A stretch of DNA of 56,958 bases from NCBI GenBank assembly GCA_938041335.1, contig CALIAF010000029.1:1-56958 (forward strand), in the 5' to 3' direction. This DNA comes from an uncultured Ulvibacter sp. (GTDB lineage Bacteria > Bacteroidota > Bacteroidia > Flavobacteriales > Flavobacteriaceae). The notes below the pieces were generated by a model, which was given only the letters and a program-made list of their open reading frames with translations, ran no database searches and was not told the DNA's origin. This document shows positions 26,686-37,500 of the stretch, one piece after another (within the stretch, counting starts at the first letter, position 1; each line of letters opens with the position of its first letter). The translations under genes and the position numbers were made by a program.

Positions 26686-27411
26686 CTATTTAACAGGAGG
26701 CATTGTAGGTCTTACTTCAATCTTACTAGGCAATGTTCTCGGGTTCATTTTTAACAAATCAACTACTAATTCACCAATATCTTCACTCTGTATTTTCCAA
26801 GCGTCTTTATCGCTAGGTTCATTACCGTTAAAATGTGTAGAAACGCTACCAGGCATAATCGTACTTACTTTTATTCCGCTCTGCCTAACATCTAACATGG
26901 CAGCCTGAGTAAAACCAGTTACCCCAAATTTACTGGCATTATACGCCGTACCTCCCGCAAAGAAGTTAGTTCCTGCCAAACTAGAGATAGAAATATAATA
27001 TCCTTGACTCTTTTTTAATGCAGTTAATGCAGCTTTAAAGCTATAAAATGCTCCAGTTAAATTGGTGTCAATCACTTGGTTCCATTGTTCAATAGAAATA
27101 TCTTCTATGTGACCAAAATGCCCTAAACCAGCATTTGCTACCATCACATCTAGACCACCAAATTCTTGCACTGCTTTTTCAATCGCAGATACTTGTTCTT
27201 GGTAGTTACGCACATCTGCAGCTACTCCAAATGCTTTTGCTTCGCCAGTATTGTCCTTATTAAGATTACCCGCCGCCTCATCAGCTTTTTTTTGAGATCT
27301 ACTTGTAATAACTACGTTCACCCCATTAGCTAGTAATGAATGTGCTATCCCATATCCTATTCCCTTTGAACCACCAGTAATGAAGGCCGTTTTGCCTTTT
27401 AAATCTTTCAT
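26686..27411 (-). CDS. Short-chain dehydrogenase/reductase
   Basis: 241 residues with a full classical SDR pattern: TGGSKGIG cofactor loop (12-19), NAG (about 93-95), catalytic Ser in SISSLAG, and YNASK (Tyr157, Lys161). The C-terminal part MPGSVSTHFNG is typical. It is an NAD(P)H-dependent oxidoreductase of unknown substrate. It differs from FabG (45520-46266) in its C-terminal tail. It is divergently transcribed from the dipeptidase gene. Confidence 0.9.
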   Translation of the reverse strand: MKDLKGKTAFITGGSKGIGYGIAHSLLANGVNVVITSRSQKKADEAAGNLNKDNTGEAKAFGVAADVRNYQEQVSAIEKAVQEFGGLDVMVANAGLGHFGHIEDISIEQWNQVIDTNLTGAFYSFKAALTALKKSQGYYISISSLAGTNFFAGGTAYNASKFGVTGFTQAAMLDVRQSGIKVSTIMPGSVSTHFNGNEPSDKDAWKIQSEDIGELVVDLLKMNPRTLPSKIEVRPTMPPVK

Positions 27412-27479
27412 ATATAAGTTTTTGATAAAGTTACAAAGACTGTACTACTCTTTTATTAAGATTTCCTTAATTTTAGATA

Positions 27480-28082
27480 ATGAAATTTTTTGTGGCTTCC
27501 CTACTTTTATTAATCCCTTTTAAACCAGTTGATTCTAATGATTTGATGGATATGGCCTTCTACGGGACAGAATTTGATTATGAAATACGCTACGCCACAC
27601 CAGACAACTTTATTGGAGAAACACTTTATGATTGCGATAAATGTCTATTACAACCCCAAGTGGCAATTGCTGTCTGGGACGCCAATCAATATTTTTGTGA
27701 ATTAGGTTATAAGATTAAATTTTACGACTGTTACCGCCCACTTGATGTACAAAAATTTATGTGGTCAAAAGTACCAAGACCTAACTATGTTGCAAATCCT
27801 TATGGTAAAGGCAGTATACATAATAGAGCAGCAGCAGTAGATATTACCCTAGTAACTTTAGAAGGTTGCTTTGTAGAGATGGGCAGTGATTACGATTTTT
27901 TTGGTCGTGCATCTCACATTGACAATCTCAACTTTTCTTCGGAAATATTAGCGCATCGACAACTGCTAATAGAAGGAATGCAAAAACACGGGTTTCAAAC
28001 GGTACGCACAGAATGGTGGCATTATAGTTTCAGAAAAAATTACGGCTTTTCTATTCTAAATGATGATTTACCTTGCGAATAA
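27480..28082 (+). CDS. ddpX: VanX/DdpX-type D-alanyl-D-alanine dipeptidase (peptidase family M15D)
   Basis: 200 residues with a short signal-like N terminus. The zinc and catalytic motifs of VanX-type enzymes are present: SIHNRAAAVDITL (His114, Asp121) and TEWWHY (Glu178, His181), plus the substrate-pocket Arg in DCYRPLDVQKF. It hydrolyses D-Ala-D-Ala, in this setting probably for cell-wall amino-acid recycling rather than glycopeptide resistance, as no van genes are near. It ends two bases from the convergent MscS gene. Confidence 0.88.
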   Translation: MKFFVASLLLLIPFKPVDSNDLMDMAFYGTEFDYEIRYATPDNFIGETLYDCDKCLLQPQVAIAVWDANQYFCELGYKIKFYDCYRPLDVQKFMWSKVPRPNYVANPYGKGSIHNRAAAVDITLVTLEGCFVEMGSDYDFFGRASHIDNLNFSSEILAHRQLLIEGMQKHGFQTVRTEWWHYSFRKNYGFSILNDDLPCE

Positions 28083-28084
28083 AT

Positions 28085-29008
28085 TTAGGTAAGCAATTCT
28101 CCAATATCATTCTCATTATTAACCATTCGCAACGGGAGGTCATACTGGCCACCGTACATTTTCAGCTCTGTAATATTACCTGGCAATAAGAATCCAGCCT
28201 CGTTAAGCTCAGTAAGTACTTTATTAATAATACGTCCCTTTAAAACATTTGCTGCTACTTTATAATCTTTAGTATATACCCAGAAAAAAACCTTTAAGTT
28301 AATCGTACTTGCTGCTAATTCCTGTTCCATCACAAAGTTTTTATGGGTATCATTCTGTACTATACCATCGGTGGTTGCTAGAATATTCTCGATAATGGCT
28401 TTTGCTTGTAAAAGGTTATCTTCATAACCAATACCTATTAAAAAGTCAATTCTAAAAAATCCATCTGCAGTATAGTTGGCAACAGGTTTAGTAAGTACAT
28501 CGCTATTAGGTATATAAATATCACGACCATCACTTGTTTTTATGTGTGTGTATCTAAAATTTAAAGCTTTAACGTTTCCGAAGTGAGCATCAATTTTAAT
28601 CGTATCATTAATATTAAATGGTCTATTAAAAGCTAATATGATACCTGCCAGAAAATTTTTCCCTATATCCTGAAATGCAAAACCAAGTATTATTGCTCCA
28701 CCACCAACAGCGGTAAGAATACCCGTGGCCACGCCATCAAGCCCCGCTGCTTTTAAGGCTAGATATGCCGCTATTGATATGAGTATTAATTTTAAGGCTT
28801 GCGCTAAAAATCGCGCCATTAAAGGATCATTAGATTTTTTTATAAATCTTTTTCTATAAAAATTTGTAATCAATTGGGCTATTAATACACCTGCAACGAT
28901 AATAAATATACCAAGGATAATACGTGGTAAAGCTGTAACTATTGAATCGTAATAATATGCCATTGCATCTGTAACTACGGCAATAGTTTTATTTGTCTGT
29001 AAGCTCAT
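28085..29008 (-). CDS. MscS-family mechanosensitive channel
   Basis: 307 residues. Three N-terminal hydrophobic helices, the pore helix with VATGILTAVGGGAIILGFAFQDIGKNFLAGI, then the MscS beta domain (FNINDTIKIDAHFGNVKALNFRYTHIKTSDGRDIYIPNSDV) and the alpha-beta C-terminal vestibule. It opens under membrane tension to release solutes. Four bases separate it from the upstream M16 peptidase gene, so they are co-transcribed. The stop is almost touching that of the convergent dipeptidase gene. Confidence 0.93.
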   Translation of the reverse strand: MSLQTNKTIAVVTDAMAYYYDSIVTALPRIILGIFIIVAGVLIAQLITNFYRKRFIKKSNDPLMARFLAQALKLILISIAAYLALKAAGLDGVATGILTAVGGGAIILGFAFQDIGKNFLAGIILAFNRPFNINDTIKIDAHFGNVKALNFRYTHIKTSDGRDIYIPNSDVLTKPVANYTADGFFRIDFLIGIGYEDNLLQAKAIIENILATTDGIVQNDTHKNFVMEQELAASTINLKVFFWVYTKDYKVAANVLKGRIINKVLTELNEAGFLLPGNITELKMYGGQYDLPLRMVNNENDIGELLT

Positions 29009-29012
29009 AAAA

Positions 29013-31844
29013 TTATAGCGGATTTCCGTAGATGTCTAATTCAATCACATTTTTACCTAGTTTTTTCACTTCTTTTAATTGTGTTGCTTTATCTCCAACA
29101 ACTAGATATACCATATCTTTTTCGTCAATATAGGTTGTAATAGCGTCTTTAAAATCTTCTAATTTCATACTCGTTAATAAGGCCTGATCTTGATCTACAT
29201 AATCTAAAGATCTTCCGTATTTACTAATACGATTAAGCATTCCTAGCTTTGCACCAAAAGATTCAAAAGCTCTTGTATTTGCTTTAATTATTTTGTTTTT
29301 TGTAAGATCTACATCTGCATCTGTAAAGCCAGTACCGTAGGTTTGTAGCATCTCTTCAATAATTTTTAATGACGGCAAAGTGGCATTTGCTCTCACACTA
29401 GAGTTAATGGTGAATGCCGCCTTTTCTGCACGTTCTGGTATTCTAGAATAGGCACCATAGGTATATCCTTTACTTATTCTGAGTGTTTGAAATAAACGAC
29501 CACTTGAACCACCACCTAAAATTTCGTTAGCATAATCTAATTTCTTTGCATCTGGATCGTTAGCATTTACCGCGAGTTTACCAATATATAAGACAGATTG
29601 CTTAGAGTTAGGGACATCAATAAAGTATAAATTTCCAGCTTTTTCTTGTACTTGCAGGGTTTGATCTTCTATAGCAATCGCATCACCATTCCATTTGTCT
29701 GAAATACTTTTCAATGCATCATTCACTAAAGATTTATTTACATTTCCTACTACGTGAAAATTTGCCCCTTTTGGAGATAGGTTTTTGTAGAAGTCTTTTA
29801 CATCTTGTAATGTGATCTCTTTAATAGTTTCTAAAGTACCATTAGTAGGAATCCCGTAACTGTGATCTTCACCATAAATCAATTTATTAAAGTTGATAGC
29901 CGCAATCGCTGTTGGGTTGGCCTCTCTGCCTTTTAATGAAGTTTCTAACTCTTTTTTAAGGCGGTCAAATTCTTTCTCATCCCAGCGAGGTTGTAATAGC
30001 ATCTCTTCTACATATGCCATAGTCTTGTCAAAATTTCTAGATAAACTACTCCCACTAATCACGATATCTTCAGACCCAGAACCTATGTAGATGCTAGATC
30101 CTAATAGACCTATTGCTTCTTCTAATTCTGCAGCAGTCTTAGCCACTGTACCTTCATTCATCAGGTCTGCCATTAATGACGCTACACCTGCTTTGCCTAT
30201 TGGATCTAACTTATGACCACCTGGTATAATAATATTGAAATTTACCAAAGGAAGTTCGTTGTTTTCTATTCCATAAAGCCCCAACCCATTTTCTAGTTTT
30301 CCCGTCCAGACTTCTGGCATTTTTAATAATGGTGCATCGCCAAAATCTGGCTCAGAACGATCATAGGCAGAAGCTGTCTTTTCATACACTGCTTCTTCTC
30401 CTTGGCTTACCTCTTCACTAGCAGCCATTGCTCCTACTTCTTCTATCCACACTGTTGCTTCTTCTGCTCCACTTACCGCTAAATCTGGACTATCCTTAGG
30501 TACCACACTTGTCATAATGTAGTTTTGCCCTTTAATATATGTATCATAGACAGCCATTACCTCTGCACGAGTCATATTTTTAATAATTTCTGTGTCCTTA
30601 ATAGTTTGTTCTGGATCTCCTGCAAACTCATTGTCTTGCACTAACTGGAATGCTTTATTTAATACCGTCGCAATACCAGAATAGGCTTGTGTTTCTAGCT
30701 CTGCTTTAATGCGTTCTAGCTCATTATCTGTAAATCCGTTAGTTTCAAAATTTGCTAGCCCTTCTTCAACAGCGGCTTTTACTTCATCAAGATCAACACC
30801 TTCATTGGCGCGAACTCGTATTATAAACTCTCCAGCTAATTCATTACTACTTTGGTATGAACCAGCATTTGGCGCTAGTTTTTTCTCTTCTACAATGGTT
30901 TTATATAATGCAGATTTTTTACTTCCGCTTAATAATTGTCCCAAGACTTGTAGTGCGTAACTATCTTTATTGTAATTCTCAACAGTTGGAAAAACCATTC
31001 TTAATTCGGGTAGTTTTGCAAAATTGTCTTTAAATGATAATGACTTTGTTTCGGCTAAAGTAACCGGCATTGGACTTAATGGAGCTACTTCTGGCCCACT
31101 TGGTATTTCACCAAACCATTTTTGCACTTGCTTCTTTGTTTCTTCGATATCAATATCTCCTGCTATTACCAAAGATCCATTTGCTGCGCCGTAATATTGA
31201 TTGTAAAATTCCTTTACATCATCTAATGTAGCAGCTTGTAAATCAGGCAATGCGCCTATTACGGTCCAGCTATAAGGATGTCCCTCTGGATACAGATTTT
31301 TTCTAATAATTTCATCAGTATATCCATAAGGTGCATTATCTACACGCTGTCGCTTTTCATTCTTTACTACTTGTTTTTCACGCTCTAATGCTGCAGTAGT
31401 CACTGTATTAATCATATAACCAAAACGGTCACTATCAATCCATAAAATTTTCTCGAAAGCATCTTTAGGGACCACTTCATAATAAATAGTACCATCACTC
31501 CAAGTACCACCATTACGGCTTCCTCCCCACTCTGGTATCATTTTTCTATTTGCTCCTACTGGAACATTTTCAGAGTCATTAAAAGCCATATGCTCAAAAA
31601 AGTGAGCAAATCCTGTTTTACCCGGCACTTCACGATTAGAACCTACGTGCATCACTGTGGCTACTGCCACAATCGGATCACTTTTGTCCACATGTAATAT
31701 GACATCAAGACCATTATCGAGTGTAAATTTTTCATAGTCTAAGGTAAATTCGGCGTCTTTATTTGCATCCCTATTTTTATCAGATTCACAAGATAGAATT
31801 GCAGTGGTTACTGCTATAGCCATTAAGAAGTTGGTTAATTTCAT
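29013..31844 (-). CDS. M16-family zinc peptidase, tandem N- and C-terminal halves, lipoprotein
   Basis: 943 residues from the ATG at 31844 (MKLTNFLMAIAVTTAILSC, lipoprotein signal). The active N-terminal half has HFFEHM (His81, Glu84, His85) of the HxxEH motif and a Glu ligand farther on in the AALEREKQVVKNE stretch. The C-terminal half (from about 515, KLENGLGLYGIENNELPLVNFNI) is the inactive closing half. Such pitrilysin-like proteins degrade small peptides in a closed chamber. It is followed by the MscS gene in the same transcript. Confidence 0.92.
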   Translation of the reverse strand: MKLTNFLMAIAVTTAILSCESDKNRDANKDAEFTLDYEKFTLDNGLDVILHVDKSDPIVAVATVMHVGSNREVPGKTGFAHFFEHMAFNDSENVPVGANRKMIPEWGGSRNGGTWSDGTIYYEVVPKDAFEKILWIDSDRFGYMINTVTTAALEREKQVVKNEKRQRVDNAPYGYTDEIIRKNLYPEGHPYSWTVIGALPDLQAATLDDVKEFYNQYYGAANGSLVIAGDIDIEETKKQVQKWFGEIPSGPEVAPLSPMPVTLAETKSLSFKDNFAKLPELRMVFPTVENYNKDSYALQVLGQLLSGSKKSALYKTIVEEKKLAPNAGSYQSSNELAGEFIIRVRANEGVDLDEVKAAVEEGLANFETNGFTDNELERIKAELETQAYSGIATVLNKAFQLVQDNEFAGDPEQTIKDTEIIKNMTRAEVMAVYDTYIKGQNYIMTSVVPKDSPDLAVSGAEEATVWIEEVGAMAASEEVSQGEEAVYEKTASAYDRSEPDFGDAPLLKMPEVWTGKLENGLGLYGIENNELPLVNFNIIIPGGHKLDPIGKAGVASLMADLMNEGTVAKTAAELEEAIGLLGSSIYIGSGSEDIVISGSSLSRNFDKTMAYVEEMLLQPRWDEKEFDRLKKELETSLKGREANPTAIAAINFNKLIYGEDHSYGIPTNGTLETIKEITLQDVKDFYKNLSPKGANFHVVGNVNKSLVNDALKSISDKWNGDAIAIEDQTLQVQEKAGNLYFIDVPNSKQSVLYIGKLAVNANDPDAKKLDYANEILGGGSSGRLFQTLRISKGYTYGAYSRIPERAEKAAFTINSSVRANATLPSLKIIEEMLQTYGTGFTDADVDLTKNKIIKANTRAFESFGAKLGMLNRISKYGRSLDYVDQDQALLTSMKLEDFKDAITTYIDEKDMVYLVVGDKATQLKEVKKLGKNVIELDIYGNPL

Positions 31845-31927
31845 AATAATAGTACGTTTAAAAAATTTCAGCAAGAAAGATAGTTACTTTAAAGTAAGAG
31901 GGTACTAAAAAAATCATAAATAATGGA

Positions 31928-31954
31928 TTGACAATTCATAGCAATGTATCTTTG
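31928..31954 (+). promoter_or_regulatory. Bacteroidota-type promoter of the DUF3817/YbdG-like operon
   Basis: TTG (31928-31930), 16-base spacer, TATCTTTG (31947-31954), a full match to TAnnTTTG. The spacer is slightly short of the usual range. The ATG lies 17 bases after the box. Confidence 0.6.
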
Positions 31955-31970
31955 CATAAAAATATAAACC

Positions 31971-32240
31971 ATGAATAAAGCAATAAAAGCTTTTAAGGTA
32001 ATTAGTGTACTAGAGGCCGTTTCGTTCTTAGTGTTATTATTTGTTGCTTACATACATAGAATGCCTGAAATGGTTAGCGTTGTAGGTAGAGCACATGGTG
32101 GGTTGTTTATAGCCTATATTGCAATGGCGATATATGTATCCACGCTTTTAAAATGGAATTTTAAAACACTCGCCATTGTAATTTTTTGCTCAATAATTCC
32201 TTTTGGACCGTTTTACGCGGATAAAAAATACCTCCCATGA
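31971..32240 (+). CDS. DUF3817 integral membrane protein
   Basis: 89 residues with three hydrophobic helices (about 8-28, 42-60, 66-82) and the conserved VGRAHGGLFIAY segment characteristic of DUF3817. Function unknown. Its stop codon overlaps the start of the next channel gene by four bases (ATGA), so the two are coupled. Confidence 0.88.
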   Translation: MNKAIKAFKVISVLEAVSFLVLLFVAYIHRMPEMVSVVGRAHGGLFIAYIAMAIYVSTLLKWNFKTLAIVIFCSIIPFGPFYADKKYLP

Positions 32241-33520
32241 ATCAAGATAAATGGTTTACATATGGTTCTTTTTTAAAAGATTATTTTATTGAGCTTGGTT
32301 TAAACAAAACGCTTGCTATTATTCTCAATATTATTGTTTGTTTGGTGATTGTAGCGATTGTCGCGACCATTTTAGATATTATTTTCAGAAAAGTAATTGT
32401 CCAAATTTTCAAGGCCTTTAGCGATAAATCAAAAAGTACTTTCGATGATTTTTTGGTAGAAAGTAATTTCCCTAGATATGTTGCGCATTTTATCCCTGTG
32501 CTCATAGTATGGTATACCTTACCTTTTGTATTTCAAGAGTACCCCGAGATACTTTCTTCATTATTTACTGTTGTATTATTGTATGTCGTTGTTCTAAGCG
32601 TATTGGTTTTTAGAAGTATTTTAAGAACTACAAAAAACTATGCCGAGACCAAACCTAAATATCAAGATAAGCCGCTGCAGAGCTATGTTCAGGTATTAAT
32701 GATTTTTGCATGGGGAACTAGTATTTTCTTTATCATAAATTTACTCACACATTATGATATTAAAAGTGTAGCCACCTTAGGTGCCGTGTCTGCGGTTGTT
32801 CTTCTTATTTTTAAGGATACTATTTTAGGTTTTGTTGCAAGCATACAAGTCTCTGTAAATGATATTGTTCGCATAGGCGATTGGATTACCTTTAGTAAAT
32901 ATGGTGCAGATGGGTATGTTACTGAGATTAACCTTGCCACAGTAAAGGTTCAAAACTTTGACAATACATTTACTACAGTCCCTACCTATAATTTAATTGC
33001 AGACTCTTTCCAGAACTGGCGTGGTATGCAAGAAAGTAAAGGTAGACGTATAAAAAGATCTATTTTCATTAAACAAGGTACTGTTAAGTTTATGACTGAT
33101 GATGATCTGACTAGATTAAAACAGATAAAACTTATCGCTCCTTATATAGAACATCGTGAGAAGGAAGTTCAAACATTTAATAGAAATAGATCTGTAGAGA
33201 AAACTTCGTTAATAAATGGTCGTAATCAAACCAATTTAGGGATATTTAGAACGTATGCAGAATCTTTTATAACAGAAAACGAGTTGATCAATCCAGATTT
33301 GTTTTTAATGGTACGCCATCTTCCTCCCACAGATAAAGGGATTCCAATTGAGGTTTTCTGCTTTAGCTATGACAAGAGTTGGGAAAACTATGAACGCATA
33401 CAGGCAGATATTTTTGATCATCTTATTGCGGCAGTTCCTTACTTTGATTTGGAGATTTTTGAAAGCCCTTCTGGGACAGATTTTTCCAAATTTGGAGTGA
33501 ATTCTACAAAAGATAAGTAG
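32237..33520 (+). CDS. MscS-family channel, YbdG/MscM-like
   Basis: 427 residues. Five hydrophobic N-terminal helices, pore region with VATLGAVSAVVLLIFKDTILGFVASI, then FVASIQVSVNDIVRIGDWI and VQNFDNTFTTVPTYNLIADSFQNWRGMQESKGRRIKR. The last segment and the overall length match the YbdG subfamily rather than short MscS. It probably provides a miniconductance response to osmotic downshift. It is coupled to the DUF3817 gene. Confidence 0.9.
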   Translation: MNQDKWFTYGSFLKDYFIELGLNKTLAIILNIIVCLVIVAIVATILDIIFRKVIVQIFKAFSDKSKSTFDDFLVESNFPRYVAHFIPVLIVWYTLPFVFQEYPEILSSLFTVVLLYVVVLSVLVFRSILRTTKNYAETKPKYQDKPLQSYVQVLMIFAWGTSIFFIINLLTHYDIKSVATLGAVSAVVLLIFKDTILGFVASIQVSVNDIVRIGDWITFSKYGADGYVTEINLATVKVQNFDNTFTTVPTYNLIADSFQNWRGMQESKGRRIKRSIFIKQGTVKFMTDDDLTRLKQIKLIAPYIEHREKEVQTFNRNRSVEKTSLINGRNQTNLGIFRTYAESFITENELINPDLFLMVRHLPPTDKGIPIEVFCFSYDKSWENYERIQADIFDHLIAAVPYFDLEIFESPSGTDFSKFGVNSTKDK

Positions 33521-33686
33521 CAAGTAACTATTTTTTATTTCTTTTCGGAAATAGTAATTACTGCAGTACTGCCCATTTGAAGGCAACTTATACACTTGAT
33601 TTACATTTCAGAATTAAAAATTATTGTTTTTGTAACAATTAATTAACCCATGCGTCCTATCTTTATATCAATAACTAAATTGAATC

Positions 33687-34427
33687 ATGAAAAACATTAA
33701 AACTTTTTTTGTAGCAGCATTGATGCTTGCTATCGCTCCAGCAGTAGTTGCACAGACAGCAGACGAAATCGTAAATTCTTATTTTGAAAACACAGGTGGT
33801 ATGGATGCCTGGAAAAGCTTAGAGGCTACAAAGATAAGTGCCACGGTAAATCAAGGAGGAATGGAAATTCCAATCGACATCTATAGTACTAAAGAGGGTA
33901 AGCTTGCTATTATTGCAAACTTTCAAGGTATGAATATGACTTTTATGGCATATGATGGAGAGACAGCTTGGAATACCAATCAAATGACTATGGCGCCAGA
34001 AAAAATGACGCAAGAGCAAACAGATAATATGAAGCTACAGGCAAATGATTTTCCAAGCCCATTTATGGATTATCAGTCTAAAGGATATACAGTTGAGTAT
34101 GTTGGTGAAGAAACAATGGAAGGTACAAAAACACATAAAATCAAAATGGTACAAGAGCCAATGATGGTTAATGGTGTGCAAGAAGAAAGCATCACGTATT
34201 ACTATTTTGAAGCAGAAAACAATGTGCCAATAGCTACCGAGGTTTCCGTATCTGGTCAAACCATGAAAGATACCATGAGTGATTATGAAGAGGTAGATGG
34301 CTTATATTTTCCTTTTGCAATGACCATGATGGGTGGAATGCCACTTGAAATAAAAAGTGTAGAAGTGAATCCAGATATCGATCCAAAAATATTTACTTTT
34401 CCTGCAAAGGCTGTAGTGAAAGAATAA
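33687..34427 (+). CDS. Exported LolA-like (outer-membrane lipoprotein-sorting-like) protein
   Basis: 246 residues with a clear signal peptide (MKNIKTFFVAALMLAIAPAVVAQ). The mature part begins TADEIVNSYFENTGGMDAWKSLEATKI, followed by many antiparallel strands and the closing VEVNPDIDPKIFTFPA; this is the half-barrel pattern of LolA/LolB-like proteins of Bacteroidota. It may bind lipid or lipoprotein in the periplasm. A terminator follows, so it is not part of the next gene's transcript. It is unusually methionine-rich. Confidence 0.75.
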   Translation: MKNIKTFFVAALMLAIAPAVVAQTADEIVNSYFENTGGMDAWKSLEATKISATVNQGGMEIPIDIYSTKEGKLAIIANFQGMNMTFMAYDGETAWNTNQMTMAPEKMTQEQTDNMKLQANDFPSPFMDYQSKGYTVEYVGEETMEGTKTHKIKMVQEPMMVNGVQEESITYYYFEAENNVPIATEVSVSGQTMKDTMSDYEEVDGLYFPFAMTMMGGMPLEIKSVEVNPDIDPKIFTFPAKAVVKE

Positions 34428-34445
34428 CAATGTATCAATAGTATT

Positions 34446-34472
34446 AAATCCCCTTTGTTGGGGATTTTTTTT
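34446..34472 (+). terminator. Rho-independent terminator
   Basis: AAATCCCC (34446-34453), loop TTTGTT, GGGGATTT (34460-34467), T-run. It ends the LolA-like gene. Confidence 0.88.
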
Positions 34473-34508
34473 ACATCATTTTTAACCAAATACTAAAAAC
34501 CAACCCAC

Positions 34509-37500
34509 ATGAAAAAACTAATAACCCTATTGATAGTGCTAATTTTAGCTCCTTTTGCTACCAGCGCACAAGAATCAACAGCATTAAAAGGAAAAGAACT
34601 TTTTGGCGATATGCGCGCTAGACACATTGGTCCAGCATTAATGAGTGGTCGTATTAATGATCTAGAGATGCACCCTACTAATTCTCGTGTTATATACGCC
34701 GGAACTGCTGGTGGTGGCGTATGGCGTTCTAATGATGGTGGAGCCACCTTCTCTCCTATCTTTGATGATCACGTTCAATCTATAGGCGCAGTAGAATTGG
34801 ATCCTTCTAATCCGGATCAAACGATATGGGTGGGAACTGGAGAAACCTGGACCCGTAACTCCGTTTCTGTAGGGGATGGATTATTTAAATCAACAGACGG
34901 AGGAGCAAATTTTAAAGAAATTCCTGGATTTGAGAATAGTGAGCGTATTGCCTCTGTTATCGTGAATCCAAATAATTCCAATGAAGTTTATGTAGGTGTA
35001 CTAGGTGCCTTATGGAGCGCCAGTGAAGATAGAGGAGTTTATAAAACTCTAGATGGCGGAGCCACTTGGAAAAAGATACTATACGTTGATAATAGTACGG
35101 GCGCGGCAGATGTGATTATGGATCCTAAAAACCCTAACATTCTCTATGCATCTATGTGGGAGTTTAGAAGAAGCGGATGGGGTTTTAGTTCTGGAGGAGC
35201 AAATAGCGCTTTATATAAATCTACAGATGGCGGTACTTCTTGGAATAAAATTCATAGTGGCTTTCCTGCTGGAGACCTTGGTAGGATTGCAGTAGCAGTT
35301 GCTCCAAGTGATGGGAATATTTTATATTCAGTATTAGAAACAGAAGATAAATCTAAAAACGGACTTTGGAAATCTACAAATGCAGGGCAAACTTGGGAAC
35401 ACCTAAATAACGATTTTGGCCTTGTAGTTCGTCCATTCTATTTTTCTAGAATCACAATAGACCCTAAAGATCCAGATGTAGTGGTCAAGGGTGGTTTAAG
35501 CGGTTCAATAAGTAGAGATGGCGGTAAAACCTTCCAGAACCTAGGGAACATGCACAGTGACATTCACGACATCGCTTTTCATATTGATTACTCAGATCAA
35601 ATGTTTAGTGGAACAGATGGTGGGGTATATCGCTCTTGGGATGGTGGTGTTACTTTTGAAATAGTAGAAAATTTACCCTTATCTCAATTTTATCACATTA
35701 GCGTAGATGACGCAACACCCTACAATGTGTATGGAGGATTGCAGGACAATGGTTCTTGGTATGGTCCCTCTTCTTCTCCTGGCGGTGTAAACGCTCGTGA
35801 TTGGAATAGTGTGGGTTATGGAGATGGATTTAGAGTACTAAAACATCCAACAAAAAATATTGTGTATTCTGAAATGCAAGGGGCCGAAAACGTTTGGCGT
35901 TATGATGTAGCTCTTAACAGAACAAAAACAATACAACCGCTTGCAAAAAAGGGAGATGCAGAACTACGGTTTAACTGGAATGCACCTATGGCAGTAAGTT
36001 CACACCAGCCAGATCGTTTTTATATGGGAAGTCAATTTGTCCATAAAAGCGAAGATATGGGGGAAACGTGGAAAATTATTTCGCCTGACTTAACTACTAA
36101 TGATCCTGCAAAGCAAGACCAATCTAAATCTGGAGGATTATCTGTTGATAATAGTGGTGCTGAAAACCACACCACCATATTTACTATCGCAGAGTCACCA
36201 TTAGATCAAAACATAATATGGGTTGGTACAGATGACGGGAACGTACAAGTCACCACAAATGGCGGTAAAAAATGGAATAATGTGACTAAAAATCTTACTG
36301 GAATCCCAGCTAATACTTGGGTGTACCACATTGAAGCAAGTGTACATAATAAAGGAACCGCCTATGCCGTATTTGATGGACATTCTAGCGGAGATATGAA
36401 ACCTTACGCTATGAAAACAACAGACTTCGGAAACACCTGGAAAAACATAATTAGCCCAGATATTCAAGAAAATGCTTTTGTGCGTAATATTCAGGAAGAT
36501 TACGAGAACGAAAACCTGCTATTTCTGGGTACAGAATTTGGATTATACGTTACCATTGATGGAGGAAGTAACTGGTCCCATTTTACAAATAACATGCCTC
36601 CTGTAGCCGTTCATTTTATTGACATGCAAAAGCAAACAAATGATATTGTAATGGGCACTCACGGTCGTGGTGTAATTATTATAGACGACATTAGCCCTTT
36701 ACGAGAACTAAATAATAGTATTTTAGAAAAGGAAGTACATTTCTTTAAAACAACACCATTTACTATGGTAGAAGAAAGTGGCTTTTCTGGTAATTTTGGG
36801 GCAGAAACACAGTTTGTAGGGAATAACAAGCCTACAGCTGCAAGAGTAGTTTACTACCTTAAAAAACGGCACACCTTTGGTAAAATGAAAATGGAAGTAC
36901 AGGATATGCAAGGAAATAAAGTAGCAACTTTAGATCCTGGTAAATCAAAAGGGATTAATATCGTTACTTGGAATTACATTAGCAAAACTCCAAAATTAGC
37001 GCGGTCTAAGACCATGGCAAGAGGAGGATTTACTCCTAAAAGAGTCCCAGCGGGTACCTATAAAATAGTGATGACAAAGAAAAAAGAAGTCTTTGAAAGT
37101 ACTATTGAGGTTGTCTATGATGAAAAAACACCAACCACACTAGCTGCTCGTAAAGAACAAGAACAGTTATCAGGAGAATTATTTGATATGGTTGAAGAAC
37201 TTGCTTTTTTAGTAAATGAAATTGAAGAGACTCAAAAATTTACAGCAAAGATGATAACCGATCAACCTGCAGTTTTAAAGTCCGCTCAAAAATTTCAAGA
37301 TGCCTTAGAAGCGTTGCGCAAAGATCTAGTGATTACCACTGGAGACAATTATGTTGAAACTGCAGAACCTGAACTTCGTGAACGTATGGCAGATTTGTAT
37401 GGAAATGTAGCTAGCGCATATGATGCTGTGAGTCCATCACGAAAAGATAACTACATCTTAATTAAGGAAGAAATGGCCGCAGCAAAAAAGCGATATGACA

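Noticed and set aside
27480-28082. Vancomycin-resistance gene
   Set aside because: The enzyme is VanX-like, but no vanH, vanA or regulatory genes are present. A housekeeping wall-recycling role is more likely.
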